From contig NZ_KQ976355.1 of the NCBI RefSeq assembly GCF_000346485.2, forward strand, positions 124,001 through 188,000: 64,000 nt of DNA, in the 5' to 3' direction. Below, in pieces: positions 36,295 through 46,291 of the stretch (positions are counted from its first letter, which is position 1; every line of letters starts with the position of its first letter). This stretch comes from Scytonema hofmannii PCC 7110 (GTDB lineage Bacteria; Cyanobacteriota; Cyanobacteriia; Cyanobacteriales; Nostocaceae). A model generated the notes under the pieces. That model saw only the letters and a program-made list of their open reading frames with translations, had not been told where the DNA came from and ran no database searches. Both the position numbers and the translations under genes were made by a program.

Positions 36295-36753
36295 ATGGAA
36301 CAGCAACTAATCCAACCTATTTCAGAAAACGTATGGTGGGTAATTCCCAACAAACTTGCAGGTGTTCGTAAGCCCGTGGCAGAAGAACTGCCGGAACTAC
36401 AAAAATCTGGTATTGGAGCAATTATCTCTGTTATGGATGACCCTTCCAATCTAGATGTGTATCGGCAGGCAAACATTCCTTATCTCTGGATGCCAATTAA
36501 AGGAGGTACTGTTCCCAATCAGGAACAACTTCAGGAATTACAAAACTTTATTGATACTCAAAATAATCTAAATAACGCAGTCGCCGTTCATTGTACGAAT
36601 GGGCGACGACGGACGGGAACAACTTTGGCCGCTTATCTAATTAGTACGGGTATGTCGTATGAGGATGCCATTCAAACCATTTACAGTGCAAACCCTGAAA
36701 TCGAACTCAGAGACGCTCAAACCTCTTTTTTGCGAGAGTTGGCAGGAGAGTAA
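36295..36753 (+). CDS. Dual-specificity/tyrosine phosphatase-like protein, possible arsenate reductase
   Basis: The 152-residue protein has the PTP loop VHCTNGRRRTGTTLAAYLI with H99, C100 and R106 (HC-x5-R), typical of dual-specificity phosphatases. An upstream Asp-containing loop (SVMDDPSN) is also present. No other arsenate reductase is seen in the island, although ACR3 and ArsH are. PTP-loop enzymes have been converted to arsenate reductases elsewhere (CDC25-type Acr2), so it may reduce arsenate. Phosphatase activity is the conservative call. It lies between aquaporin and acr3. Confidence 0.8.
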   Translation: MEQQLIQPISENVWWVIPNKLAGVRKPVAEELPELQKSGIGAIISVMDDPSNLDVYRQANIPYLWMPIKGGTVPNQEQLQELQNFIDTQNNLNNAVAVHCTNGRRRTGTTLAAYLISTGMSYEDAIQTIYSANPEIELRDAQTSFLRELAGE

Positions 36754-36832
36754 CCACGCCATGACTCACGAGTTCTGGTTAGGAACTGCTAAAGCATTAG
36801 TTTAGCAGTTATAAAAAATTTTTGCCGAATCA

Positions 36833-36848
36833 ATCAATTTTTCTTAAA
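36833..36848. promoter_or_regulatory. ArsR-type operator upstream of acr3
   Basis: ATCAA-TTTTTC-TTAAA, a weaker match. It is embedded in a longer inverted repeat ATCAATC...GATTGAT. It lies about 145 bp before the acr3 ATG. Confidence 0.45.
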
Positions 36849-36991
36849 ATGATTGATAGTGTTTGTTAAGTTAGCCTGAAGCTCGGTTTCATCAAATTGC
36901 CGTTCAGAGGCAAGCGATGCTTTCATTTTCGGCAATTTACGTCAAAATTCACTAGAAGTCAGTTCTCTTTAAATTTTAGAAGGAAATTTTG

Positions 36992-38149
36992 ATGGGTACA
37001 CACAAGCCGCACATCCGTACAACTCAAGTAAAAGCTGGGAATAATCTTAGTTTTTTTGAAAAGTACCTTACCGTTTGGGTCTTTTTATGCATTATTGTGG
37101 GAATCGCACTGGGAAGATTTTTCCCTGGGGTAGCAGTGGCTCTAGATAGTATGAGCATTTACCAGGTGTCTATTCCAATTGCTGTATGCTTATTCTTCAT
37201 GATGTATCCCATCATGGTGAAGATTGATTTTTCTCAAGCGGCAAATGCCATTCGTACTCCCAAACCAGTTATTCTTACTTTGGTGGTGAACTGGTTAATT
37301 AAACCCTTCACAATGGTGGTATTCGCACAGTTTTTTTTAGGGTGGTTATTCCGTCCTCTCATCGCTGGCACTGACATTATTAGAGGCACTGACGTTGCAC
37401 TTTCTAATTCTTATATTGCAGGTACAATTTTACTCGGTATAGCTCCTTGTACGGCAATGGTACTCATGTGGGGATATCTTTCCTATGGCAATCAGGGACA
37501 TACTTTGGTGATGGTGGCAGTAAATTCTTTAGCAATGCTGTTTTTATATGCTCCTCTAGGTAGATGGTTGTTAGCAGCAAATGATTTGACAGTACCGTGG
37601 CAAACAATATTTTTGTCGGTGCTCATTTATGTAGGATTGCCGTTAGTTGCGGGAATGTACAGCCGTTACTGGATCTTGAAGAATAAAGGACAAGATTGGT
37701 TTGAACGCCGATTTTTGAAGTATCTTACCCCTATTTCTATTACTGCCTTACTGATTACATTGGTACTATTGTTTGCTTTCAAAGGAGAACTTATTGTTAG
37801 CAATCCTTCACATATTTTATTAATAGCCGTACCGCTCTTTATTCAAACGAATTTCATTTTCTTAATTAGTTATGTAGCAGCGTTAAAGCTGAATCTCTTT
37901 TATGAAGATGCCGCACCAGCCGCATTGATAGGAGCTAGCAATCATTTTGAAGTTGCTATTGCTACAGCTGTAATGTTATTTGGTTTAAATTCAGGTGCAG
38001 CATTGGCTACAGTCGTTGGTGTTTTGATTGAAGTGCCAGTGATGTTAATGTTGGTTGAGTTTTGCAAACGTACAGCAGCTTGGTTCCCACGAGATCCCGA
38101 AAAGGCAACTTTACGCGATCCTCACTGTTTAACAGTGAGCAGTGACTAG
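36992..38149 (+). CDS. acr3: Arsenite efflux permease ACR3
   Basis: Start chosen at ATG 36992 with AGAAGGA upstream. The 385-residue membrane protein has ten or so segments. The family motif [20 protein letters not shown] has the Cys essential for As(III) transport, and the late segment [19 protein letters not shown] is also typical of the BASS/ACR3 fold. It exports arsenite, using the membrane potential. ArsH follows after 54 bp, which includes short GACCAGT repeats. No arsA ATPase is present. Confidence 0.95.
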   Translation: MGTHKPHIRTTQVKAGNNLSFFEKYLTVWVFLCIIVGIALGRFFPGVAVALDSMSIYQVSIPIAVCLFFMMYPIMVKIDFSQAANAIRTPKPVILTLVVNWLIKPFTMVVFAQFFLGWLFRPLIAGTDIIRGTDVALSNSYIAGTILLGIAPCTAMVLMWGYLSYGNQGHTLVMVAVNSLAMLFLYAPLGRWLLAANDLTVPWQTIFLSVLIYVGLPLVAGMYSRYWILKNKGQDWFERRFLKYLTPISITALLITLVLLFAFKGELIVSNPSHILLIAVPLFIQTNFIFLISYVAALKLNLFYEDAAPAALIGASNHFEVAIATAVMLFGLNSGAALATVVGVLIEVPVMLMLVEFCKRTAAWFPRDPEKATLRDPHCLTVSSD

Positions 38150-38203
38150 TGACCAGTGACCGGGTTTTAATCTCAGTTAAAAGTTTATCGTTGATTAATT
38201 TTC

Positions 38204-38869
38204 ATGGCTAATTTTGAGCATCCTCCCAGAATTTTGTTTTTATATGGCTCGTTGCGAGAGCGTTCTTACAGTCGTCTTTTAGCGGAAGAATCTGCTCGAA
38301 TTATCGAGGGCTTTGGTGCTGAAGTTCGGTTTTTTGACCCTCGTGAGTTACCAATTCACAATAGCGTACCGGATACTCATCCAAAAGTACAGGAATTACG
38401 CGAGTTGAGTGAGTGGTCTGAGGGTCAAGTTTGGTCTTCACCAGAAATGCATGGTAATATTACTGGCATTATGAAAAATCAAATTGACTGGATTCCTCTC
38501 AGTATAGGTGCAGTCAGACCAACCCAAGGTAGAACCTTGGCCGTGATGCAAGTGAGCGGGGGTTCTCAATCTTTTAACGCTGTAAATACTATGAGGATTT
38601 TGGGGCGTTGGATGCGAATGTTTACAATTCCCAATCAGTCTAGTGTTGCGAAAGCTTATCAAGAGTTTAATGAAGATGGAACCATGAAGGATTCGCCTTA
38701 CCGCGATCGCGTCATTGATGTCATGGAAGAACTCTATAAGTTTACTTTATTGTTGCGCGATAAGGTTGACTACCTAACAGACCGTTATAGCGAACGTAAG
38801 GAAAAAGCAGCTAAAGAGATAACAGCCATGGCGAATAAGGCTCTTGACATAAACTCAAGTAAAGAATAA
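38204..38869 (+). CDS. arsH: ArsH NADPH-dependent FMN reductase
   Basis: The 221-residue flavodoxin-fold protein has the FMN phosphate loop [17 protein letters not shown] at the N-terminus. [20 protein letters not shown] is the ArsH hallmark. ArsH oxidises trivalent organoarsenicals and reduces quinones or metals with NADPH. The C-terminal helix ends in a charged tail. It follows acr3 in the same direction. Confidence 0.95.
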   Translation: MANFEHPPRILFLYGSLRERSYSRLLAEESARIIEGFGAEVRFFDPRELPIHNSVPDTHPKVQELRELSEWSEGQVWSSPEMHGNITGIMKNQIDWIPLSIGAVRPTQGRTLAVMQVSGGSQSFNAVNTMRILGRWMRMFTIPNQSSVAKAYQEFNEDGTMKDSPYRDRVIDVMEELYKFTLLLRDKVDYLTDRYSERKEKAAKEITAMANKALDINSSKE

Positions 38870-39226
38870 TTACCATTTGGAGTTGTGCTGTTTTCGCTAG
38901 TTCCTCAAATACTCTAAACGGCCTTGTGCTCTCATATCATTTCTGGAGAGGTCTATATAGCTCTCCTCTCAACTCTAATGCATCGGGCGGCAAACAAATA
39001 ATTATAGACATAAATCAAAAAAAATTGATTTATGTAATGGATTGCACATGATTGACTAATCAAGATTTTTTAAACTATACAATGTATAGTATATAAGAAC
39101 CTCAGTGGTAGAATCAATAAGAGCAAAAGCTAGAAAATAAGCACTTGCTTTTTCATCGCTTGAGCGTTGAACCGTAAAATCAGGTTTTGTTGATTTTTGT
39201 TGATTGAAATAGTGGAAGGAAAATTG
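38870..39226. other. Intergenic region arsH / gap
   Basis: About 350 bp without a gene. It carries the strongest ArsR-type palindrome of the island and an AT-rich -10-like TATACAATGTATAGTATA region near 39073-39092. Confidence 0.5.
39008..39035. promoter_or_regulatory. ArsR-type operator upstream of gap-arsJ
   Basis: This is a perfect palindrome with 11-bp arms (ACATAAATCAA and its complement) around six A residues. The core is ATCAA-N6-TTGAT at 39014-39029. It is the best operator in the window, about 190 bp before the gap start. Confidence 0.65.
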
Positions 39227-40246
39227 ATGAGTGTTCGTATTGGTATTAACGGGTTCGGTAGAATAGGACGACTTGCTTTGCGTGCTGCGTGGGGTTGGTC
39301 AGAACTAGAGTTTGTTCATATTAATGAAATCAAAGGTGGACCAAAGACATCTGCTCACTTACTCAAGTTTGATTCTGTCCATGGACGTTGGGCACCTGAA
39401 GTGGAAGCTGAAGGAGAACGTATATTAGTTGATGGGACACCTCTTAGTTTTAGCGAATATGCTAGCCCAGGAGAAGTTTCTTGGGAAGAGTTCGGTGTTG
39501 ATATAGTTCTTGAATGCTCTGGTAAGTTTAGAACCTCTGCGACTCTTGACCCTTATTTCAAGCGAGGGGTGCAGAAGGTTATTGTGGCTGCTCCTGTTAA
39601 GGAAGAAGCACTTAATATTGTTATGGGGGTTAACGATCGCCTTTACGATCCCAAAAAGCATCATCTTCTCACGGCTGCCTCTTGTACGACTAACTGTTTG
39701 GCTCCAGTTGTGAAGGTCGTTCATGAAGGTTTAGGTATCAAGCATGGAATTATAACTACCATCCACGATAATACCAATACACAAACGATTGTAGATGCTC
39801 CCCACAAAGATTTGCGTCGGGCAAGGGCGACGAGTCTCTCTCTAATTCCAACGACAACTGGCTCGGCTACTGCAATTGGGCTGATTTATCCAGAACTCAA
39901 TGGCAAGCTAAACGGTATTGCAGTACGAGTGCCATTGCTCAATGCTTCGCTCACAGACTGTGTATTTGAAGTCGTGCGACCCACTACAGTAGAGGAGATT
40001 AATAGCTTATTAAAAGCAGCTTCTGAGCAAGAACCACTTAAAGGGATTTTGGGCTATGAAGAGCGTCCTTTAGTCTCCATTGATTACAAAGACGATCCTC
40101 GGTCTTCAATTATTGATGCACTCTCCACAATGGTTGTGGATGAGACGCAAGTAAAAATACTTGCTTGGTATGACAATGAGTGGGGCTATGCCAATCGGAT
40201 GGTCGAACTTGCTCGTAAAGTTGCTCTAAGCCTCAACGATAAGTAG
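39227..40246 (+). CDS. gap: Glyceraldehyde-3-phosphate dehydrogenase of the arsenate-detoxifying type
   Basis: Start chosen at ATG 39227 ([19 protein letters not shown]), preceded by GGAAGGAAA. The 339-residue enzyme has an NAD-binding Rossmann domain and the catalytic Cys in [29 protein letters not shown] is near the end. With arsenate instead of phosphate it makes 1-arseno-3-phosphoglycerate. The next gene, 50 bp downstream, is arsJ, whose product exports that compound. The pairing indicates arsenate resistance rather than glycolysis. Confidence 0.93.
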   Translation: MSVRIGINGFGRIGRLALRAAWGWSELEFVHINEIKGGPKTSAHLLKFDSVHGRWAPEVEAEGERILVDGTPLSFSEYASPGEVSWEEFGVDIVLECSGKFRTSATLDPYFKRGVQKVIVAAPVKEEALNIVMGVNDRLYDPKKHHLLTAASCTTNCLAPVVKVVHEGLGIKHGIITTIHDNTNTQTIVDAPHKDLRRARATSLSLIPTTTGSATAIGLIYPELNGKLNGIAVRVPLLNASLTDCVFEVVRPTTVEEINSLLKAASEQEPLKGILGYEERPLVSIDYKDDPRSSIIDALSTMVVDETQVKILAWYDNEWGYANRMVELARKVALSLNDK

Positions 40247-40297
40247 CTCTTACATTTTTAGACGCTTTTGACTCAATTTCGTATCTACTATACCTTT

Positions 40298-41560
40298 ATG
40301 GCTTCTACAACAGCTTCTAGTGCTAATTTAAAGAATTATATTTTAGTCACCTTGGCTTATTGGGGTTTTACCATCACTGATGGTGCCCTACGAATGCTAG
40401 TCCTGCTCTACTTTAACCAAATTGGTTATACCCCAATAGAAATTGCTTTTCTATTCCTCTTCTATGAAGTCTTCGGTATTGTTACCAACTTCTTGGGTGG
40501 ATGGATTGGTTCTCAACTGGGTTTGAAAGTAACTCTCTATACTGGTATTGGACTGCAGATTTTCTCCCTGGTTATGCTGTCATGGCTCAATCGGGATTGG
40601 GCGCAGTGGATAGCGGTTCTTTATGTAATGGTGGCTCAGGCATTTTCTGGAATTGCCAAAGACTTGACCAAAATGAGTTCTAAAAGTGCGATTCGGTTGG
40701 TAGTGCCTCAAGAAGCTCAATCATCTTTGTTCAAGTGGGTGGCAGTACTGACGGGTTCTAAAAATGCTCTTAAGGGTGTTGGTTTTTTTGTAGGTAGCGC
40801 ACTCTTAGCTTCATCTGGTTTCGTGAATGCCCTATGGATTATGGCAGGGGGGCTGTTCTTGATTATGTTTACTGGGTTATTGTTACCCAAAGGGATGGGC
40901 ATAATCAAGAAGAAAGTCAAATTTAACCAACTTTTTTCCAAAAGCCAAGAGATTAACATTCTCTCAGCAGCTCGATTCTTTTTGTTTGGTTCTAGAGATG
41001 TGTGGTTTGTTGTGGGATTGCCAGTTTTCTTACGAGGACCTTTGGGCTGGTCTTTTTATCAGGTAGGTGGATTTTTAGCTTGCTGGGTCATTGGCTATGG
41101 CTTAATTCAGTTCTTAGCACCAACATTGCTACAGCGATTTGGTTCCGGTCGTCCACCCCAATCAAAGACTATCCAGTTTTGGACATTGACGTTGACTGCA
41201 GTTCCTGCTGCGATCGCTCTTGCTCTTCAACTAGGTGTACCTGCTAATATAGCGATCGTTGGGGGACTTTTAATTTTTGGTGTAGTGTTTGCTTTTAATT
41301 CTGCCGTTCACTCCTACTTGGTATTAGCTTTCACTGATGATGATAAAGTAGCGCTAAATGTTGGCTTTTACTACATGGCAAACTCTGGTGGACGATTAGT
41401 AGGTACTGTTCTATCAGGATTGATTTATCAAATTTTTGGATTAGTAGGTTGCTTGTGGACATCTATGCTCTTTGTACTAGCAGCAGCATTAGTTTCTCTG
41501 AAGCTACCAGATCCTCAACCAAGCAAAGCAATTTCCTGGAAAGCTGGTGAAGGAGAGTAA
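40298..41560 (+). CDS. arsJ: ArsJ, 1-arseno-3-phosphoglycerate exporter (MFS)
   Basis: Start chosen at ATG 40298 (MASTTASSANLKNYILVTLA); a TTG 30 bp upstream is in frame. The 420-residue protein has about 12 transmembrane segments. The pattern GFTITDGALRMLVLLYFNQIGYTPIEIAFLFL and the loop GIAKDLTKMSSKSAIRLV are characteristic of ArsJ. Together with GAPDH it removes arsenate in a form that decomposes outside the cell. It ends the plus-strand ars series. Confidence 0.93.
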   Translation: MASTTASSANLKNYILVTLAYWGFTITDGALRMLVLLYFNQIGYTPIEIAFLFLFYEVFGIVTNFLGGWIGSQLGLKVTLYTGIGLQIFSLVMLSWLNRDWAQWIAVLYVMVAQAFSGIAKDLTKMSSKSAIRLVVPQEAQSSLFKWVAVLTGSKNALKGVGFFVGSALLASSGFVNALWIMAGGLFLIMFTGLLLPKGMGIIKKKVKFNQLFSKSQEINILSAARFFLFGSRDVWFVVGLPVFLRGPLGWSFYQVGGFLACWVIGYGLIQFLAPTLLQRFGSGRPPQSKTIQFWTLTLTAVPAAIALALQLGVPANIAIVGGLLIFGVVFAFNSAVHSYLVLAFTDDDKVALNVGFYYMANSGGRLVGTVLSGLIYQIFGLVGCLWTSMLFVLAAALVSLKLPDPQPSKAISWKAGEGE

Positions 41561-41621
41561 ATAAGGTAGGCGAGGACACCTACCCTACAAAAATATTGCA
41601 ATCTTAAAAAATTACAAGCTC

Positions 41622-43790
41622 TTAAAGCCCCCCAATTATTCCTCCATCATCGCGTGTAATGACTACTGTGGAAGAGCGCGGACGACCAGAAGGACCGTAA
41701 CCTTGACTGTGAGGCCAATTGCTAAACTCGGTTGGATTAGAAGCAACTGCATCATCACCTGGGTGCTGAATGTTGATGAACATGGCTTTGCCATCAGGTG
41801 TAGTAATGACACCAGTAACTTCACAGTTTGTTGGACTGGTTAAGAAACGTCGAATCTGCTTGGTATTAGGATCGGCACACATCATGACGTTGCTACCGAT
41901 GTTTTTCCAATCTCCAAGACCATTACCTTCTTGGTCAGTTTGAATCCAGAGGCGACCAAAGTCATCAAACCACAGACCATCTGGTGCGCCAAAGTCGTCA
42001 CCATTGATGTTACCAACATGATTTGGATCGGGATCGAGTCTATCGCCGCATTCAACAAAAAGATCCCAGGTAAAAGTGGTAGTTGTTACAGTTCGTCTAT
42101 CCTCACGCCAACGGATGATATGTCCGTAACGATTGTCAGGACGTGGATTGGTAGCATCAATTGGAGGACGTGCGCTTCCTGCACCTGTGGAACCGTCTGG
42201 CTTATTGGAAGATTCTGGTGTTGTTCCACGACGATTGTTGTTTGTCAAGGTACAGTAAACTTCAATCTCCTCAAATCCTCCTATCCGAGGACGCACGGCA
42301 GTCCACTCCGGACGATCCATCATTGTCGCCCCAACTCGGTCTGCTGCTTGTCTGGTCTTAATCAGCACTTCCGCTTGGCTTCTGAAGCCATTTTCGGGTG
42401 TCAGACCGTTTTGACCGTAGACAAGAGGAATCCACTCACCAGTTCCATTGTCTTTGAATTTAGCAACGTACAAAGTACCGTAATCAAGCATATCGCGGTT
42501 GGCATTGCGATCGTACTTGTTCAATGGTCTGGCACAAACGAACTTGTAGATATACTCGTTGCGTTCGTCATCTCCCATGTAAAATGCTACGCGATCGCTT
42601 GCATCAACTACAACTTGAGCGCTTTCATGCTTGAAACGACCAAGCCCAGTACGCTTCACAGGTGTGTTCTTAGGATTGTATGGGTCGATTTCAACAACCC
42701 AACCAAATAAATGGGGTTCGAGTGGGTTTGTACTGGCATTGAAACGCGGATCGACCTCATGCCAACGGTAGTTAGATCCTGTTGCGGAAATTCCGTAGCG
42801 ATTTTGTCCTGCAAGAATATCAGCTTTGTCTACACCTGAAACAGACTCTACATCCCCTGTAGGGTTTGCAAAATAACCGTTCCAGTTTTCCTCACAGGTC
42901 AAATAAGTACCCCAAGGTGTATATCCGTGAGCGCAGTTATTGAGAGTGCCGTATGCAGTATAACCGTTGTTAACCTTTCCAGTCTCAATTGAACCGTTGG
43001 GTGTAATGTTAAACTTCTTCGATCTCAAGAGTGCATCGCCTGCTGCTGGACCGGAAACGTACATCTCTGTATTTCCAGTGATACGACGACCATAAGGAGA
43101 GTAGCGATCGACACTCCACTTACTACCACTCTTGACAATTTCCACAATGGAAACACCATGAGCCGCTTGAGATTTCCGCACCTTCTGAATTATCACTTGC
43201 GAACCGGGCAAACCTTGCTGTGCAGCCGTTCCTGTTGCTGGAACAAAGGTCAGACCATCAGGATGCAGGATTTCTTCATGGGTATACTCATGGTTCACAC
43301 ACAACAAACCACGCTCCTGAGAGCGACCAAAAAAACCACGTTTCTTAAAAGGAAAGTAATGCATACCATCTGCATGCATCCCAAACTGCTGGTCTTGTGC
43401 CGCAGCATCCTGAGAGACATCGGATTTCCACTCCGGTCCGCCTGGTGCGATGGGGTCACCCCACGCAACCAATACTTCAGCTTTATAACCAGCAGGAACG
43501 CTCACAAGATCCTTTTCCAGAAGCCCTGTACTTGGGTTATTTAAATTCGGTGGGATGCTCTCAAAACCAATGCCACCAAAGCCGAGACCTTCTGGGATTG
43601 GTGCTGCCTCTACAGTGCGGAGAAAGCCACCAATAGAAACTTCGCCTATAACGGTAAGTGCTGATGTCGCTGCCGCCGTGAGTATGAACCGCCGACGATT
43701 CATACCCATGCGCCCAATCACATCAAGAATTGACTCGTTATTTGATGGGTTGATGGTGACATCATTTTTAGGGTGAAGGGAACCTTTCAT
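41622..43790 (-). CDS. phoX: Alkaline phosphatase PhoX (DUF839)
   Basis: The 722-residue secreted enzyme has a twin-arginine signal (MNRRRFILTAAATSALTVIG at about 30-50). PhoX regions are visible: the EVLVAWGDPIAPG start, LLCVNHEYTHEE, the WGTYLTCEENWNGYF block, and the YMGDDERNEYIYKFV segment. Family enzymes use Ca2+ and Fe3+ and hydrolyse phosphomonoesters in the periplasm or outside. It is transcribed toward arsJ. In this island it increases phosphate supply, which also competes with arsenate. Confidence 0.92.
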   Translation of the reverse strand: MKGSLHPKNDVTINPSNNESILDVIGRMGMNRRRFILTAAATSALTVIGEVSIGGFLRTVEAAPIPEGLGFGGIGFESIPPNLNNPSTGLLEKDLVSVPAGYKAEVLVAWGDPIAPGGPEWKSDVSQDAAAQDQQFGMHADGMHYFPFKKRGFFGRSQERGLLCVNHEYTHEEILHPDGLTFVPATGTAAQQGLPGSQVIIQKVRKSQAAHGVSIVEIVKSGSKWSVDRYSPYGRRITGNTEMYVSGPAAGDALLRSKKFNITPNGSIETGKVNNGYTAYGTLNNCAHGYTPWGTYLTCEENWNGYFANPTGDVESVSGVDKADILAGQNRYGISATGSNYRWHEVDPRFNASTNPLEPHLFGWVVEIDPYNPKNTPVKRTGLGRFKHESAQVVVDASDRVAFYMGDDERNEYIYKFVCARPLNKYDRNANRDMLDYGTLYVAKFKDNGTGEWIPLVYGQNGLTPENGFRSQAEVLIKTRQAADRVGATMMDRPEWTAVRPRIGGFEEIEVYCTLTNNNRRGTTPESSNKPDGSTGAGSARPPIDATNPRPDNRYGHIIRWREDRRTVTTTTFTWDLFVECGDRLDPDPNHVGNINGDDFGAPDGLWFDDFGRLWIQTDQEGNGLGDWKNIGSNVMMCADPNTKQIRRFLTSPTNCEVTGVITTPDGKAMFINIQHPGDDAVASNPTEFSNWPHSQGYGPSGRPRSSTVVITRDDGGIIGGL

Positions 43791-44317
43791 TTTGATTGCT
43801 CCATGTAATGGTTTTAAGACAGCTTCTTTAAGTTCTTTTGTTAATGGTTACCTCGACTCAACGTTTATATGAAATTTCTTCTTCGTTGAAGTCTCCATTA
43901 ACGTAGTACGACAGTTATTTCTTAGCTTTTCTAGTATTGCGATCGCTAAGAATTAAATTCCTAGTACGCATTCAAATAAATCTCATCCTTGAGTCCATAA
44001 ATTCCTATTGGATAGATAAGCAAAAAGCTTCACCATTCACTTAATTGTTAGAATAGTTGCTTCAATAATTAGAATCCTAGATGAAAGTTAAAATTAATTC
44101 CTAATTTAGTTAAGCTTCGGTTAAAATATTCAAAAAATAAGTGTTTTTTCTGATTTTCCTGAATCTCTTAATTATGAGATAAACTATTTTTTTACATAAA
44201 AAATTGTCTGTATTTGACTTATAGAAATAGGAAGGGAAATACCCGTTCCCGATCTGTATTCATCACAGACAAAGTATTGTTTAAGTACACATATTCAGTA
44301 AATCAACACCAGTAAAC
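43791..44317. other. Non-coding region between phoX and pstS3
   Basis: No gene is visible. It is AT-rich and must contain the phoX promoter. TTAA-containing units near 43815-43850 are reminiscent of a Pho box but do not keep the 11-bp period. Confidence 0.4.
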
Positions 44318-44380
44318 CTGGTCACTGGTCACTGGTCACTGGTCACTGGTCACTGGTCACTGGTCACTGGTCACTGATTA
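44318..44380. repeat. Heptanucleotide tandem repeat at the 3' end of pstS3
   Basis: Eight perfect copies of CTGGTCA and one variant (CTGATTA). They run into the stop codon of pstS3 (TGA on the minus strand at 44371-44373). The same unit, inverted, occurs near 38130-38160 after acr3. This is a typical cyanobacterial short tandemly repeated repetitive sequence. Confidence 0.9.
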
Positions 44381-45441
44381 CTGTTACTAGCTCTTTTCGC
44401 CTCCTGCTCAGTTTGGAATTTGGTTTGTCTGCGTAACAATTCTGCAATAGTAACATTTGGCTCTGGAACTCCCTTAAAAGCCGTGCCAATTTCACCTTTA
44501 TCATATTGAATTTTTGTCAGTTTATAGCCTTCATCTGGCAATGGAATATAACCTACAGTCGTTGCTAATTTCTGGGCATTTTTCAGATAAAACTCAACAA
44601 AAGCTCGCAATTCTGGTTGATCTTGAGTGGACTTTGAATTGATATAAATAAAGAGCGGGCGAGATAAAGGTTGATACTGAGCATTTTTCACAACTTCAGA
44701 CGAAGGAGAAATAGAAACTTTCCCATTATCAATTGCTAGTGCTTTTAGTTTATTTTGGTTAGATTCAAAATACGCAAAGGGAATATAGCCAAGTGCATTT
44801 GGATCTTTGCTTATCCCATCGACTAAAACATTATCATCTTCACTCCCTGTATAGTCAGAACGACTATTGCTTTTATTACCCACAATGGCTTCATTAAAGT
44901 AGTCGTATGTACCAGAGTCTTTACCTGCACCATACAGTTTTAATGGTCGATTGGGATATGTTCCTCGTATTTGATTCCAATTAGTCACTTTACCCTGAGC
45001 GGCTTTGTTCCAAACTTTTTTCAGTTCTGCTACTGTCACATCCTTTGCCCAACTGTTTTGGGGATTCACAGCAACAGTCAAGGCGTCAAAAGCAACTGGT
45101 AACTCAATAAAAGCAACACCCGCCTTGACACAAGCATCCATTTCTTGAATCAGGATAGGACGTGATGCATTAGAAATATCAGTTTCACCCGCACAAAATT
45201 TTCTGAACCCGCCTGTTGTACCAGAAAATTGCACGTCAATACTTACCTTCTGCCCTTCTGGAGTTTTGCCAAACTCTTTAGCAACTGCATCTGAAATTGG
45301 ATAGACTGTGCTAGAACCATCAATCTTAATCTCTTTTGAAGTGCTTGCCTGATTTTCTCCTGCACAGGCAGTCAAAGACACAACTGTAGCAGTTACAGAT
45401 ATTAAAGAAAGTCCAAGTTTCACTTGCCTGTTGAAAGCCAT
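44371..45441 (-). CDS. pstS: Phosphate-binding protein PstS (copy 3)
   Basis: The 356-residue protein has a lipoprotein-type signal ([20 protein letters not shown], lipobox LTAC), unlike copies 1 and 2. The core is [38 protein letters not shown] and [14 protein letters not shown]. It stands alone, without permease genes or an ArsR-type operator upstream. Its last codons are made of the heptamer repeat. It probably serves the same PstCAB system as a membrane-anchored receptor. Confidence 0.93.
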   Translation of the reverse strand: MAFNRQVKLGLSLISVTATVVSLTACAGENQASTSKEIKIDGSSTVYPISDAVAKEFGKTPEGQKVSIDVQFSGTTGGFRKFCAGETDISNASRPILIQEMDACVKAGVAFIELPVAFDALTVAVNPQNSWAKDVTVAELKKVWNKAAQGKVTNWNQIRGTYPNRPLKLYGAGKDSGTYDYFNEAIVGNKSNSRSDYTGSEDDNVLVDGISKDPNALGYIPFAYFESNQNKLKALAIDNGKVSISPSSEVVKNAQYQPLSRPLFIYINSKSTQDQPELRAFVEFYLKNAQKLATTVGYIPLPDEGYKLTKIQYDKGEIGTAFKGVPEPNVTIAELLRRQTKFQTEQEAKRASNSNQ

Positions 45442-46051
45442 AGAGCTATTTATCCTTTACACAAAAATTTCGGGTTGTACAAGATAAAGCTTGCACGGCA
45501 CTAGATTTCACAACGCTCATTCAGTTGCCCATCGACATGGTTTTAACAAGAAAGGCAGAAGGCAGAGGGCAGAGGGCAGAAGGGATTTATCGCTTTTGCC
45601 TGATACCCAAAGCATAGCTGCGCGACTTTTGGGAGCAAGGGGTCTAAGTCCCCCACCACGCATCTTTGATTTGGTGGTCAACAATAACGGTGCGGGTTTA
45701 AATCCCCACCTAATTGCTTTCAGCATAGCTGCCTTCGCTTTAATCCATCCCATAAAAGAAAAATGAAGATTTTTTGATTTGACAATCTGCTATGTCAAGT
45801 CAAATCAGTGTATTCTGTACATACTGTGACTCAGTAAATTCTAAAACTTTTGACGCTAGCATACATTACTCCTAAGTAGAGGCACGATCTTAATTATTTC
45901 AAAAAAAATTGATTTGTTAACAAAAAATTTACAAACAGAAACGAAAGTAACAGAGCACTTTTTATGTTGTCATTATCACAAGTACAGAAGATGCCAAGAT
46001 CGCGATAGCGTAGATAGCTGATAAACTGAGTAAAAAGATTAGCAAGCACGC
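45442..46051. other. Non-coding region with repeats upstream of a truncated permease
   Basis: About 600 bp. It has GGCAGAG heptamers at 45556-45580 and a hairpin-rich repeat with GGGGTCTAAGTCCCCC near 45640. An ArsR-type operator lies at 45898-45913. Open frames here overlap on both strands and look spurious. Confidence 0.5.
45898..45913. promoter_or_regulatory. ArsR-type operator upstream of a truncated permease
   Basis: TTCAA-AAAAAA-TTGAT, the fifth close match to the island consensus. It is about 140 bp before the permease fragment at 46052, which suggests the intact permease was once part of the arsenic regulon. Confidence 0.5.
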
Positions 46052-46291
46052 ATGGGCAAAAATACATCTTTTTTGGGTGGCATTTTTCAAAAACGCCTTT
46101 CTTGCTTGGCTTTTGCCTATGCCATACCAATTGGTGTTTTAGGAGGTTTAATCGGTTTGGGTAGTGCTGAGTTTCGTTTACCAGTGCTTGCAGGTGTTTT
46201 AGGATACCAAGCACGTCAAGCAGTACCTCTTAACCTTGCTGTAAGTTTGGTAACTATTGCAGCCTCTCTGGCGGGCAAAAACAAAAAGTAG
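46052..46291 (+). pseudogene. N-terminal fragment of a TauE/SafE-type permease
   Basis: From ATG 46052 about 72 residues look like the first helices of a TauE/SafE (sulfite exporter-like) membrane protein: AIPIGVLGGLIGLGSAEFRLPVL, then [21 protein letters not shown]. The sequence then jumps without a gap into the middle of an ABC ATPase in another frame (from 46268). Only about a quarter of the expected length remains. Confidence 0.6.

Noticed and set aside
43800-43870. Pho box upstream of phoX
   Set aside because: TTAA-containing units are present but do not keep the 11-bp period, so the site cannot be supported.
44318-44380. CRISPR-like array
   Set aside because: The repeat unit is only 7 bp with no spacers; it is a heptanucleotide tandem repeat.
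45491-45766. ORFs on both strands upstream of pstS3
   Set aside because: They are built from heptamer (GGCAGAG) and palindromic repeats; composition is not protein-like.
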